Below, one piece after another: positions 49,906-58,084 of a stretch of 64,000 nt of DNA; position 1 is the first letter of the stretch; each line of letters starts with the position of its first letter. Made by a program: the position numbers and the translations under genes. The stretch lies in NCBI RefSeq assembly GCF_014650575.1, contig NZ_BMVF01000029.1, positions 1 to 64,000 of the forward strand, in the 5' to 3' direction. Source of the DNA: Streptomyces naganishii JCM 4654 (lineage in GTDB: Bacteria; Actinomycetota; Actinomycetes; Streptomycetales; Streptomycetaceae). The notes under the pieces are model-generated. The model was given only the letters and a program-made list of their open reading frames with translations. It made no database searches and was not told the origin of the DNA.

Positions 49906-50014
49906 CGGGTTCTCCGGTCTGCGGAGTTCCGCGCGTCGTGCGGAACCCCTGGCGGCGGTGCACCGGACGGTGCGGCCCGGTCCCCGTCGGGCGGGACCGG
50001 GCCGCACGCTCAGG

Positions 50015-51148
50015 TCAGCTCAGGCCCTCGATGGTGGTACGGACCTTGGAGATGATCTCGTCGGGGATCGGGGCGTAGGAGGCGCCGGTCAGCTGCTTCT
50101 GACCGTCCTCGGACGCGATGTAGGAGAGGAAGGCCTTCACGGCCGGCAGGGTGGCGGCCTTGTTGCCCTTGTCGCAGGCGATCTCGTAGGTGACCAGGGT
50201 CAGCGGGTAGGCGCCGGCCTCGGTGGGCTGGTAGTTCAGCTTGAGCGAGAGGTCCTTGCCGGTGCCGGTGACCTTGGCGCTGGCGATCGCCTTGGTGGCG
50301 TTCTCCACGGTGGCCTTGGCGGGGGTGGAGGCGCCGGTCTTCAGGTCGACGGTCTTGATGCCGTCGGCGGCGTAGGAGAGCTCGAAGTACGAGATCGCGC
50401 CGGAGGTCTGCTTGACCTGCTGGGCCAGGCCGGAGGAGCCCTGCGCGGACTGGCCGCCCTTGGCCTGCCAGGCCTTGCCGCCGGAGTAGGGCCAGTCGCT
50501 CTTGGCGGTGGCGATCAGGTACTTGGTGAAGTTGTCCGTGGTGCCGGACTCGTCGGAGCGGTGGAACGCCTGGATCTTGAGGTCGGGCAGCTTGGCGCTC
50601 GGGTTGAGCTTCTTGATCGCCTGGTCGTTCCAGTTGGTGATCTTGCCGTCGAAGATCTTGGCGAGGGTCGACGGGTCCAGGACCAGGCTGTCCACGCCCG
50701 GCACGTTGAAGCCGACCGCGATCGGGCCGCCGACCATGGGCAGGTCGATGGCCTGGCCGCCGGAGCAGACCTTGCTGGACTGGGTGATCTCCTCCGGCTT
50801 CAGCGGGGAGTCCGAGCCGGCGAACGCCGTCTGGCCCTGGAGGAAGGCGGTGATGCCGGCGCCGGAACCGGTCGGGTTGTAGTTGATCTGCACGCCCTTG
50901 CACGCGCCGCCGAAGGCCGTGGTCCACGCGTCGATGGCGTTCTTCTGCGCGGAGGAACCGGAGGCCTGCAACTGGCCCTTGGCGTCACCGCACTTGATGC
51001 TGCCCGGCGCCGCGGCGGCCGAGGTGCCGCTGCTCTTGGCGCCGCCGCCGCTGTTGTTGTCGGAGCCGCACGCCGTGAGGGCCAGGGCGCCGGAGACGGC
51101 GAGGACGCCGAGAGCGAGAGCCCGCCGGTTCTTGCGCTGAAGCTTCAC
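50015..51148 (-). CDS. pstS: phosphate-binding lipoprotein
   Basis: A 377-residue solute-binding lipoprotein. The signal peptide ALALGVLAVSGALALTAC ends with lipobox LTAC at about 27. Phosphate-binding motifs are seen: QASGSSAQ, GSDSPLK and RSDESGTTDNF. GTG 51148 is the start, as the signal begins KLQRKNRRAL. It delivers phosphate to PstCAB and is strongly PhoP-induced in streptomycetes; a PHO box lies 135 bp upstream. Confidence 0.96.
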   Translation of the reverse strand: MKLQRKNRRALALGVLAVSGALALTACGSDNNSGGGAKSSGTSAAAAPGSIKCGDAKGQLQASGSSAQKNAIDAWTTAFGGACKGVQINYNPTGSGAGITAFLQGQTAFAGSDSPLKPEEITQSSKVCSGGQAIDLPMVGGPIAVGFNVPGVDSLVLDPSTLAKIFDGKITNWNDQAIKKLNPSAKLPDLKIQAFHRSDESGTTDNFTKYLIATAKSDWPYSGGKAWQAKGGQSAQGSSGLAQQVKQTSGAISYFELSYAADGIKTVDLKTGASTPAKATVENATKAIASAKVTGTGKDLSLKLNYQPTEAGAYPLTLVTYEIACDKGNKAATLPAVKAFLSYIASEDGQKQLTGASYAPIPDEIISKVRTTIEGLS

Positions 51149-51282
51149 TTGAGGGAGTTCCTTCCAGGAGCCGCCGTCCTGATTCGGCGGCGTGCGAAGT
51201 GTGGGCGGCACCGATGCGCCGAGATGCGCATCAGCACCGGGTAAGGCCGAAATTAGGCAGAACAGGTGAAGCCGCCGATGGC

Positions 51283-51304
51283 CGGAAGTGAACGAGGGGT
51301 GAAC
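51283..51304 (-). promoter_or_regulatory. PHO box upstream of pstS
   Basis: On the minus strand two adjacent 11-bp direct repeats GTTCACCCCTC and GTTCACTTCCG match the PhoP box. A likely -10 TAATTT is at 51250-51255. This marks phosphate-limitation control of pstSCAB by PhoR-PhoP, which are not encoded in the window. Confidence 0.9.
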
Positions 51305-51470
51305 CCCTGCCGTCGGTGCGGTGAGGTCACGGAATGCTCACGGGGAGAGCACGTGGAGGTCCCGGCAGAACCGAACACATCTTCGACTCTCTGACATACT
51401 TCCGCCGCCGGGAACCCGCCGCGCCTGGCGGTCGTCTCGATCCTCGGGAGCCGACAGGGAGGGCGCACAG

Positions 51471-53051
51471 ATGGAACGTCGGGCGTTCATGGGGGGCGGC
51501 GCGGCCGTGGCCGCGGCGGTCGTCACCGCCGGGTGCGGCGGCGGCAAGGACAAGGCGGCGGGCCGTACGACCGCCTCCGGCGCCCCGGCGTCCCCGGGTA
51601 CGGCGCGGGCGACCCCGGCGATGCGCACCACGGGAGCGGCGGCCGCGGCCGACTGGACCGCGCTCGCCCGCGAACTGGACGGCGCCCTGCTCCGCCCCGG
51701 GGACGCCTCCTGGACGCCCGCGCACCAGCTCTACAACACCCGCTTCGACTCCCTCAGGCCCGCGGCCGTCGCCTACGTGGCGCACGCCGGCGACATCCGC
51801 ACCACCCTCGCCTACGCCCGCGCCCACCGCCTGCGCGTCGCCATCCGCAACGGCGGCCACTCCTACGCCGGCTGGTCCTCCGGCGACGGCCGCCTGATCG
51901 TCGACGTCTCCCGGCTCAGCCAGGTCCGCGCGAGCGGCGGCACGGCCGTGGTCGGCGCCGGCGCCAAGCTCATCGACGTCTACCGCGCGCTCGCCGCCAA
52001 GGGCGTGACCATACCCGCCGGCTCCTGCCCGACCGTGGGCGTCTCGGGGCTGGTGCTCGGCGGCGGCCACGGGGTCGTCTCCCGCGCCTACGGCCTGACC
52101 TGCGACAGCCTGACCCAGGCCACCCTCATCACCGCCGAAGGCAAGCAGGTCGTCGCCGACGCCACCGAGAACAAGGACCTGTTCTGGGCGCTGCGCGGCG
52201 CCGGCAACGGCAACTTCGGCGTGGTGACCGAGCTGCGCTTCCGCACCCACCCCGCCCCGCAGGCCGTGTCGGCGTACCTGACCTGGCCGTGGGCGAGGGC
52301 GGCGGCGGTGATGGCGGCCTGGCAGGAGTGGGGGCCGGACCAGCCGGACGAGATCTGGTCATCCCTGCACCTGGCCGCCACGCCCGGCGGCACCCCCACG
52401 GTGTCCGTGGCCGCCTTCTCCCTCGGCACCTACGGCGAACTCCAGAACGCGGTGGACCGTCTGGCCGCCAGGGCCGGCGCGCGCGCGTCCGGCGTCTCCC
52501 TCAGGCGCCACACCTACGAACAGGCCATGGAGGCCTACGCGGGCTGCTCGTCCTTCCCCACGGACGCCCAGTGCCACCTGCCGGGCTCCACCCCCGGCCG
52601 CTCCCCGCAGGGCCGGCTCGGCCGCGAGACCTACGCGGCCCGCTCCGACTTCTTCGACCGCTCGGTCTCCGCGGCCGGGATCCAGACCCTGCTGAACCAG
52701 ATGCGGGCGGTGCGCGGGGGCGCGGGCAGCGTCGCGTTCACCGCGCTCGGCGGGGCGGTCAACCGGGTCGCGCCCACGGCGACGGCGTTCGTGCACCGCC
52801 GCTCGCGGATGCTCGCCCAGTACATAGCGTCCTGGTCACCGGGCACCACCGGCTCGGCCGCCCAGTCCTGGCTGACCGCCGCGCACACCGCCATGCGCCC
52901 GCACGCCTCCGGCGCGGCCTACCAGAACTACACCGACCCCACCCTGAAGAACTGGCGCACGGCCTACTACGGCGCCGCGGCCCCACGCCTGGCCGGCCTC
53001 AAGCGCCAGTACGACCCGCAGGGCTTCTTCACGTACCCGCAGGGGCTGTAG
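51471..53051 (+). CDS. secreted FAD-linked oxidoreductase, berberine-bridge-enzyme type
   Basis: A 526-residue exported flavoenzyme. The N-terminus ERRAFMGGGAAVAAAVVTAGC is a Tat-like twin-Arg plus lipoprotein signal (RRAF, Cys22). The FAD_binding_4 domain holds the two residues of bicovalent flavin: H130 (GGHSY) and C186 (PAGSCPTVGVSGL). The C-terminal BBE motif NYTDPTLKNWRTAYYG is intact. Such enzymes oxidise sugars, alkaloids or secondary metabolites; no biosynthetic cluster is adjacent. ATG 51471, with GGGAGG upstream. Confidence 0.9.
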   Translation: MERRAFMGGGAAVAAAVVTAGCGGGKDKAAGRTTASGAPASPGTARATPAMRTTGAAAAADWTALARELDGALLRPGDASWTPAHQLYNTRFDSLRPAAVAYVAHAGDIRTTLAYARAHRLRVAIRNGGHSYAGWSSGDGRLIVDVSRLSQVRASGGTAVVGAGAKLIDVYRALAAKGVTIPAGSCPTVGVSGLVLGGGHGVVSRAYGLTCDSLTQATLITAEGKQVVADATENKDLFWALRGAGNGNFGVVTELRFRTHPAPQAVSAYLTWPWARAAAVMAAWQEWGPDQPDEIWSSLHLAATPGGTPTVSVAAFSLGTYGELQNAVDRLAARAGARASGVSLRRHTYEQAMEAYAGCSSFPTDAQCHLPGSTPGRSPQGRLGRETYAARSDFFDRSVSAAGIQTLLNQMRAVRGGAGSVAFTALGGAVNRVAPTATAFVHRRSRMLAQYIASWSPGTTGSAAQSWLTAAHTAMRPHASGAAYQNYTDPTLKNWRTAYYGAAAPRLAGLKRQYDPQGFFTYPQGL

Positions 53052-53078
53052 GCCCGTCCGGCGACGGCCGGGGGCGGC

Positions 53079-53786
53079 TCAGGCGGCCAGATCGCGCTCC
53101 TCGGACCGTGCCCGCCCGCCCGTCCGGGCACCGGAGACCACCGTCTCCTCACGTCCGGGAGCGCGCCGGGCCCGGATCAGCCGGCTGCCCCACGCGGTGC
53201 CGTCGACGGCCCGCAGCAGCGGGGTCAGCAGCAGCATGGCGAGCGGGGACAGCAGGAGGGCCACCGCCGTGCCCAGGGCGAATCCGCCGACCACGTCCGT
53301 CGGGTAGTGCACGCCCATGTAGACCCGGCAGAAGCCCTCGAGCAGCGCCAGGCCGATACCCACCAGCCCGAACCGCCGGTTGGCGACGAACAGCGCCACG
53401 CCCATCGCCATGGTGATCGTGGCGTGGTCGCTGACGAAGGAGAAGTCGGTCTTGCCGGAGACCAGGACGTCGAGCCCCTGATGGTCCAGGAAGGGCCGCG
53501 GCCGCCGCACGAAGCCCCGTATCGGCACGTTGACGAGCACCGCGAGCCCGGCCGCGAGCGGCGCCCACACCAGCGCGGCCACCGAGGACGCGGCGTGCTC
53601 CCCGCCCCGCCGGCGCACCGACCACCAGCACCACACCACCAGCAGCACCATGGCGAGCAGCAGCCCGTACTCACCGACGTACTCCATGGCCCGGTCGAAC
53701 CAGTGCGGCGCGTCCTTGGCCAGGCCGTTGATGTCGTAGAGCAGGTCGACGTCGGGGTTCGAACCGGATTCGGCGAGTCCAGCCAT
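53079..53786 (-). CDS. PAP2-superfamily membrane phosphatase
   Basis: A 235-residue membrane protein with about six spans. PAP2 motifs: motif 1 PIRGFVRRPRPF, motif 2 SFVSDHATITMAM (SDH in place of PSGH), motif 3 CRVYMGVHYPTDVVGG with the catalytic His and Asp. It may dephosphorylate undecaprenyl pyrophosphate or other lipid phosphates. The motif 2 change suits the bacitracin-resistance-like branch. The C-terminal 40 residues are basic and disordered. ATG 53786. Confidence 0.85.
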   Translation of the reverse strand: MAGLAESGSNPDVDLLYDINGLAKDAPHWFDRAMEYVGEYGLLLAMVLLVVWCWWSVRRRGGEHAASSVAALVWAPLAAGLAVLVNVPIRGFVRRPRPFLDHQGLDVLVSGKTDFSFVSDHATITMAMGVALFVANRRFGLVGIGLALLEGFCRVYMGVHYPTDVVGGFALGTAVALLLSPLAMLLLTPLLRAVDGTAWGSRLIRARRAPGREETVVSGARTGGRARSEERDLAA

Positions 53787-54058
53787 CGTGCTGCGGCCCC
53801 TTCGTCGTGTCGCGCCGGGCGCACCCTGCGTGCGCCGCTCCTGCCACCCCCGTGGTCGTAGATCCGCTTCCGCCGCGACGCGTGTGCGTCACACGCCGCG
53901 CCCACCCGTACGAGGTCCGTCCGCCTGCGTCCGCTTGGCTACGTCAACAGGAACGCACGGCCTTGATGCATACGTTCCACACTCCACCGAATGATCACGC
54001 AGACGTTATCGAAGAGAGACTCATCGCCGCAGCTCAGGGGGTGGGTTCACGCTCGGTT

Positions 54059-55060
54059 TCACACGGTGGTGGGGAGCGCTTTCGCGCCATCCTCGGTGAC
54101 CCGCGTGGCGCCGAAGTAGTCGGGGGTGTCGATGGGGTCGAAGCGGATGACGGCCCCGGTGCGCGGGGCGTCGATCATGTAGCCGCCGCCGACGTAGATG
54201 CCCACGTGCCGGATGGCCCGGGAGTTGGTGAGGTCGTCGGAGAAGAACACCAGGTCACCCGGGAGCAGTTCGGCCCGCTTGGGGTGCGGGCCCGCGTTGT
54301 ACTGGTCGTTGGCGACCCGCGGCAGCGTGATCCCCGCGCTGGCGTACGCGGCCTGGGTCAGCCCCGAGCAGTCGAAGCGTCCGCCCTGCTCAGGGGTGCC
54401 CTCGCCGCCCCACAGATAGGGCGTGCCGAGCTTGCCCTGGGCGTAGGTGATGGCGGTGGCGGCCTGCTTGGAGGGGTCCACCCGGGTGACGGGCGCGGCG
54501 AAGCTCTTCTCCAGGGTGGTGATCGTCTTGACGTAGTTCTGGGTCTCCCCGTAGGGCGGGACGCCGCCGTACTTGATGACCGCGTCCGCGCCCGCGTTGT
54601 ACGCGGCGAGCATGTTGTGCGTGGCGTCGCCCGGCACGCTCCGCACGTACTTGGCGAGTTCGCAGTCGTAGGACGCGGCCGACGGAATCGCGTCATTGGG
54701 GTCCCAGACGTCGCGCCGTCCGTCGCCGTTGCCGTCGACGCCGTGCGTGGCCCAGGTGCCGGGGATGAACTGCGCTATCCCCTGGGCCTTCGCCGGGCTG
54801 ACGGCGTTGGGGTTGAAGCCGCTCTCCTGGTACAACTGCGCGGCCAGCAAGGCGGGGTTGAGGGCGGGGCAGAGATTGCCCCACTTCTGCACGAGTGCCT
54901 TGTACGCGGCCGGCACGGCGCCCTTGGCGAGCCCCACGCTCCCGCCGCCCACCCCGCCCGCGAGATTGCCGGCGACGACGTAGACGCCGACGACGAGCAG
55001 CAGCACGAAGGTGAACCCGCCACCGAGGGCGGCGATCGCCACGACCCATGCCTTACGCAC
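54059..55060 (-). CDS. bifunctional cell-wall hydrolase: lytic transglycosylase plus NlpC/P60
   Basis: A 333-residue membrane-anchored or exported hydrolase. After one N-terminal span (VVAIAALGGGFTFVLLLVVG) comes a soluble lytic transglycosylase domain with catalytic Glu in LYQESGFNPNAVSPAKAQGI and AYNAGADAV, then an NlpC/P60 endopeptidase domain with Cys in RFDCSGLTQAAY and His in RHVGIYVGGGYMI. Both glycan and peptide bonds can be cut. It lies near the type-IV-secretion-like cluster, where VirB1-like hydrolases belong. Start: GTG 55060, or TTG 55066. Confidence 0.9.
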   Translation of the reverse strand: MRKAWVVAIAALGGGFTFVLLLVVGVYVVAGNLAGGVGGGSVGLAKGAVPAAYKALVQKWGNLCPALNPALLAAQLYQESGFNPNAVSPAKAQGIAQFIPGTWATHGVDGNGDGRRDVWDPNDAIPSAASYDCELAKYVRSVPGDATHNMLAAYNAGADAVIKYGGVPPYGETQNYVKTITTLEKSFAAPVTRVDPSKQAATAITYAQGKLGTPYLWGGEGTPEQGGRFDCSGLTQAAYASAGITLPRVANDQYNAGPHPKRAELLPGDLVFFSDDLTNSRAIRHVGIYVGGGYMIDAPRTGAVIRFDPIDTPDYFGATRVTEDGAKALPTTV

Positions 55061-55196
55061 CGTCAACCGCCCCTCGCCGTCCGGGAGTCACGCCCAGCAC
55101 AGTTTAGGGGCGGACCCCGCGCCGGGGAATGATCACACACGGGCGCACGGCGGCACGGCGGTCACACGGGGCGCCCGCACGAGGCGGCGGGGCCGG

Positions 55197-55994
55197 TCAC
55201 GGGTCGGCGGCCGCGTCCTTGTAGAGCTCGGCCGCCGCGGTGCCGAGGACGACGCTGTAGGAGGTGTCGGGCGTCAGACCGCCCTGATCGTGGCCGCCGA
55301 GCACGCCGACGACCTGTCCGTCCCCGTTGATCCACGGGCTGCCGCTGGTGCCGGCGGTGAACTCGGGGCAGTCGATGCGCTGCTGGGTCCCGCTGTGCGC
55401 CTGCGGCTTGTTCGTGCAGGTGATGGGCTCGTCGCGGGAGTCGGGGTAGCCGGTGACCGTCACGGCGGTCGCGCCGGTGGAGGTGCCCGTCACGAAGCGG
55501 TTGGCGCCCACGGCGTCCTCGATGCCCTTGCCGCCCTGCGGCTCGATCACACCGAAGGCGAGGTCGCTGTCCTCGTCCTGGTCCTTGGACCAGCTGTCCG
55601 GCATGAAGCGTCTTTTGACCCTCCACAGCCCGTACGGCGCCTTGCCGTCCCGGTAGCCCGGCGCGAACACCAGATCGGTGTCGCCGCTCAGGCAGTGGGC
55701 GGCGGTGACGATGAGGTTGTGGTTCTGGCCGTGCACGACCGAGGCGGTGCAGAAGTGGTTGTCGGTGAGGTCGCCCGTCTTGTCCGAGCCGACCAGCACC
55801 CCCACTCGCGCGCTCTGTGTGGTCCTCACCGCCACCGAGGTCACCCCGAGCGGGCCGGGGCCGTCGTCGGCGGCCGCGACGGAGGCGGAGGTGGCGGCCA
55901 GCAGCACCAGCGCAGAGAACAGCGCGTAATGTCGGGTGCCTGCCCGGGGACGGCCGTGACCTGCGTGGCTGCTGGTACCTGAGGTGCGGTTCAT
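55197..55994 (-). CDS. secreted trypsin-like serine protease
   Basis: A 265-residue exported protease. Signal: HYALFSALVLLAATSASVAAA. Triad: His in VTAAHCLSGD, Asp in EDSDLAFGVI, Ser in GTSGSPW. Cys residues CTAS/AHC, CTNK and DCPEF can form disulfides. The substrate is unknown. ATG 55994 with GTAGGG upstream; a small hairpin (TCTCAC-GAAG-GTGAGA, 56009-56024) lies just upstream. Possibly read together with the transglycosylase gene 136 bp downstream. Confidence 0.85.
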   Translation of the reverse strand: MNRTSGTSSHAGHGRPRAGTRHYALFSALVLLAATSASVAAADDGPGPLGVTSVAVRTTQSARVGVLVGSDKTGDLTDNHFCTASVVHGQNHNLIVTAAHCLSGDTDLVFAPGYRDGKAPYGLWRVKRRFMPDSWSKDQDEDSDLAFGVIEPQGGKGIEDAVGANRFVTGTSTGATAVTVTGYPDSRDEPITCTNKPQAHSGTQQRIDCPEFTAGTSGSPWINGDGQVVGVLGGHDQGGLTPDTSYSVVLGTAAAELYKDAAADP

Positions 55995-56676
55995 CAGGCC
56001 CTACTTTGTCTCACGAAGGTGAGAATCGGATAACGACTTCACTGAGATTTTCCTGTGAAACCCTCGTTCACCGCACGGCTTGTCCCACCTCGCCCCTCCT
56101 TGTCGGTCCGCGACGCCGCGGTCGAAGCCGCGGGCCATCTGCACCGATACCCGCTGTCGCACCGGGTCAAGCCATGGCCATCGGCGGCCCATCCCCCCGC
56201 CATCGACGGGTAAGCGCCCGTCCGCCTTCGGTAACGCCGGGGTCAGAAAACGACGGCCCGCCTTGTTGTCGCGTACTCAACAAGCAATCGTCGGTCGTGC
56301 GAGAGCCTGCCGCCACCGCTGGACGTGGGGCGCGGGGACGGCAGCGAGGGAACGGGCCGCGGCATGCATGCCGCGGCCCGTTCGGCGTGCGAAAGCGTGA
56401 GACCATCGGAACACCACTCACCCGACTGGCCGTCAAAAGCCAGCCCAGGACGTGAAAAGTGTCAACGACGGGACCACACGCCAGGTTCCGGGTCCACTTC
56501 ATTGCCGGGCGTGACCTGCCGTGATACACACAGTTACCATACGCAGAATTACGCAGGAAACCGTCGGCAATGACGCCAAGTCGACATCCGAGGGCGCCAT
56601 CGTCGGCGACAATGAGTCCTGACCTCTGCGCCGAGGACAGGGGACGCGGAACTACCCAACAGGGGCGGTGACTTAC
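55995..56676. other. 682-bp gene-free stretch before the type-IV-secretion-like cluster
   Basis: I see no credible gene here. It holds a 34-bp perfect palindrome (56350-56383), a small hairpin at 56009-56024, and from about 56520 an AT-richer segment with TACGCAG repeated 9 bp apart. The promoter of the cluster that starts at 56677 is expected in this segment, but no confident -10/-35 pair was picked. Confidence 0.6.
56350..56383. repeat. 34-bp perfect palindrome
   Basis: The left half GAACGGGCCGCGGCATG is followed directly by its exact reverse complement, with no loop. It contains a GGCATGCATGCC core. As RNA it would form a long hairpin, so a transcription terminator for either direction is the simplest reading; a cruciform or protein site is possible. 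Confidence 0.75.
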
Positions 56677-56985
56677 ATGCTCTTTGCGGCCGACAAGGGA
56701 GACATCAACACCATCATCGGCGGGATCGCTCCGAACTGGGGCCCCTTCGGCAGCCTGGGCAACGAGGCGAAGGTGATGATCGAGGTGGTGATGGCGGTCG
56801 CCATCCTGCTCTGCCTCGGAATCGCCGTCTGGGGCGCCGCCAAACAGCGCATCGGAGCCACGGCCCTGCGCGACACCTTCAGCGCCGAACAGGGCAAGGG
56901 CCTGATCGTCGCGGGCCTGACCGGGGTGTTCATCATCGGATCCCTCGGCACACTCTTCACCATCGTGTACGGCATGGCCGTGTAG
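56677..56985 (+). CDS. small two-span membrane protein (T4SS-like cluster)
   Basis: A 102-residue protein with two membrane segments (about 34-54, VMIEVVMAVAILLCLGIAVW, and 80-99, LIVAGLTGVFIIGSLGTL) and a central KQRIGATALRDTFSAEQ linker. Size and layout recall VirB2/TrbC-type pilins or other small membrane parts of conjugation systems, though sequence identity is not evident. It is the first gene of the cluster, 248 bp before the next. ATG 56677 has GGTGA upstream; a GTG at 56668 is in frame. Confidence 0.75.
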   Translation: MLFAADKGDINTIIGGIAPNWGPFGSLGNEAKVMIEVVMAVAILLCLGIAVWGAAKQRIGATALRDTFSAEQGKGLIVAGLTGVFIIGSLGTLFTIVYGMAV

Positions 56986-57232
56986 ACCGGGCACCGAGCA
57001 CCCGGCGCACACCCGCGCATGCCGCGCACGCTGCCCCCGGCGCGCCGCCCGGCGGACCCTCCGGACGCGCCCGGTGCCCCCGCTGCCCCCACCCACCCAC
57101 CGTGCCCACCGGCCGAGGTTGCGTTTCCCTGATGTCGAGTCACCACACCGCGCCCGCGCGGGAACCAACACGGCTACCGTCGTACACCAACGCGTTCCGG
57201 TACGAGGTCGAGGTCGAGGGGGCGTTCGGGAC

Positions 57233-58084
57233 ATGAGTCTCGGAGACGAGCACGGCTACGGCGAGTCCGCGCGCGCCGACGAGGAACCGTACGGTGGCGG
57301 GCAGACCCGCACCCGGCTCCCCGAGCGGGCCGGCGACCCCTACGGCGGCGCCCGCCGCGGCGGCCGCTCCTCCTCACGCGGCCTGATCACGGTCGTCGGC
57401 GTCGTCGTCCTCCTCATCGCCGCGATCGCCTTCGCGAACCGCTCGGGCGGCGGTTCGTCCGCCGCCAAGGGCGACGGCGACAAACCGAAGGCAGCGGCAA
57501 CAGCGGCAACGGGCAAGCAGCCCGTGCGAACACAGAGAGACGGAATTCCCTCCGGGTTCACTCACGACGAACAGGGCGCCCAGAGCGCGGCGGCCAACTA
57601 CTCGGTGGCGCTCGGCTCCGCCGACATGTTCAACACCGCGCTGCGGCACCAGATCGTGAACACCGTCTACGCCCCCGACGTGGCGACCGCCCGTCAGGCG
57701 GGCCTGGACGACGCCTACTCGAGCGAGAAGTTCCTCAGCAGCATCGGCTTGAACAAGGACGGCAGCGCTCCGCCCGGCCAGCTGTTCGTCTCCCGGATCA
57801 TCCCGGTGGGCACCAAGATCACATCGTTGAGCGGGAACAACGCGACCGTCGAGGTCTGGTACACGTCCCTGTTCGGCCTGTCCGGACAGACGTCCACCAA
57901 CCCCGTGTCCGAAAGCTGGTACACCACCACCTACCAGCTGACCTGGACCGACAACGACTGGAAGATCACCGACTTCCAGCAGAAGGATGGCCCTGTCCCG
58001 GTCGGGCGCGACCAGAAGGCCTCCACCGCCGACGACATGACGAAGGCCGTCGAGGAGTACGGAGGCTTCACGTATGCGCGCTAA
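57233..58084 (+). CDS. single-span protein with VirB8/TcpC-like topology (T4SS-like cluster)
   Basis: A 283-residue protein. Residues 1-49 are a charged, Gly/Arg-rich cytoplasmic head, 50-68 one membrane span (LITVVGVVVLLIAAIAFA), and 95-283 an extracytoplasmic domain with strands NATVEVWYTSLFG, TTTYQLTWTDNDWKITDF. This recalls the NTF2-like domain of VirB8/TcpC proteins of conjugation systems. The assignment is by topology and neighbours, not by a strong motif. Its last 11 nt overlap the next gene. Confidence 0.75.
   Translation: MSLGDEHGYGESARADEEPYGGGQTRTRLPERAGDPYGGARRGGRSSSRGLITVVGVVVLLIAAIAFANRSGGGSSAAKGDGDKPKAAATAATGKQPVRTQRDGIPSGFTHDEQGAQSAAANYSVALGSADMFNTALRHQIVNTVYAPDVATARQAGLDDAYSSEKFLSSIGLNKDGSAPPGQLFVSRIIPVGTKITSLSGNNATVEVWYTSLFGLSGQTSTNPVSESWYTTTYQLTWTDNDWKITDFQQKDGPVPVGRDQKASTADDMTKAVEEYGGFTYAR

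Noticed and set aside
55061..55196. c-di-AMP (ydaO-type) riboswitch before the transglycosylase/NlpC gene
   Set aside because: Streptomyces wall hydrolases often carry one, but the 136-bp interval shows no conserved ydaO segments.
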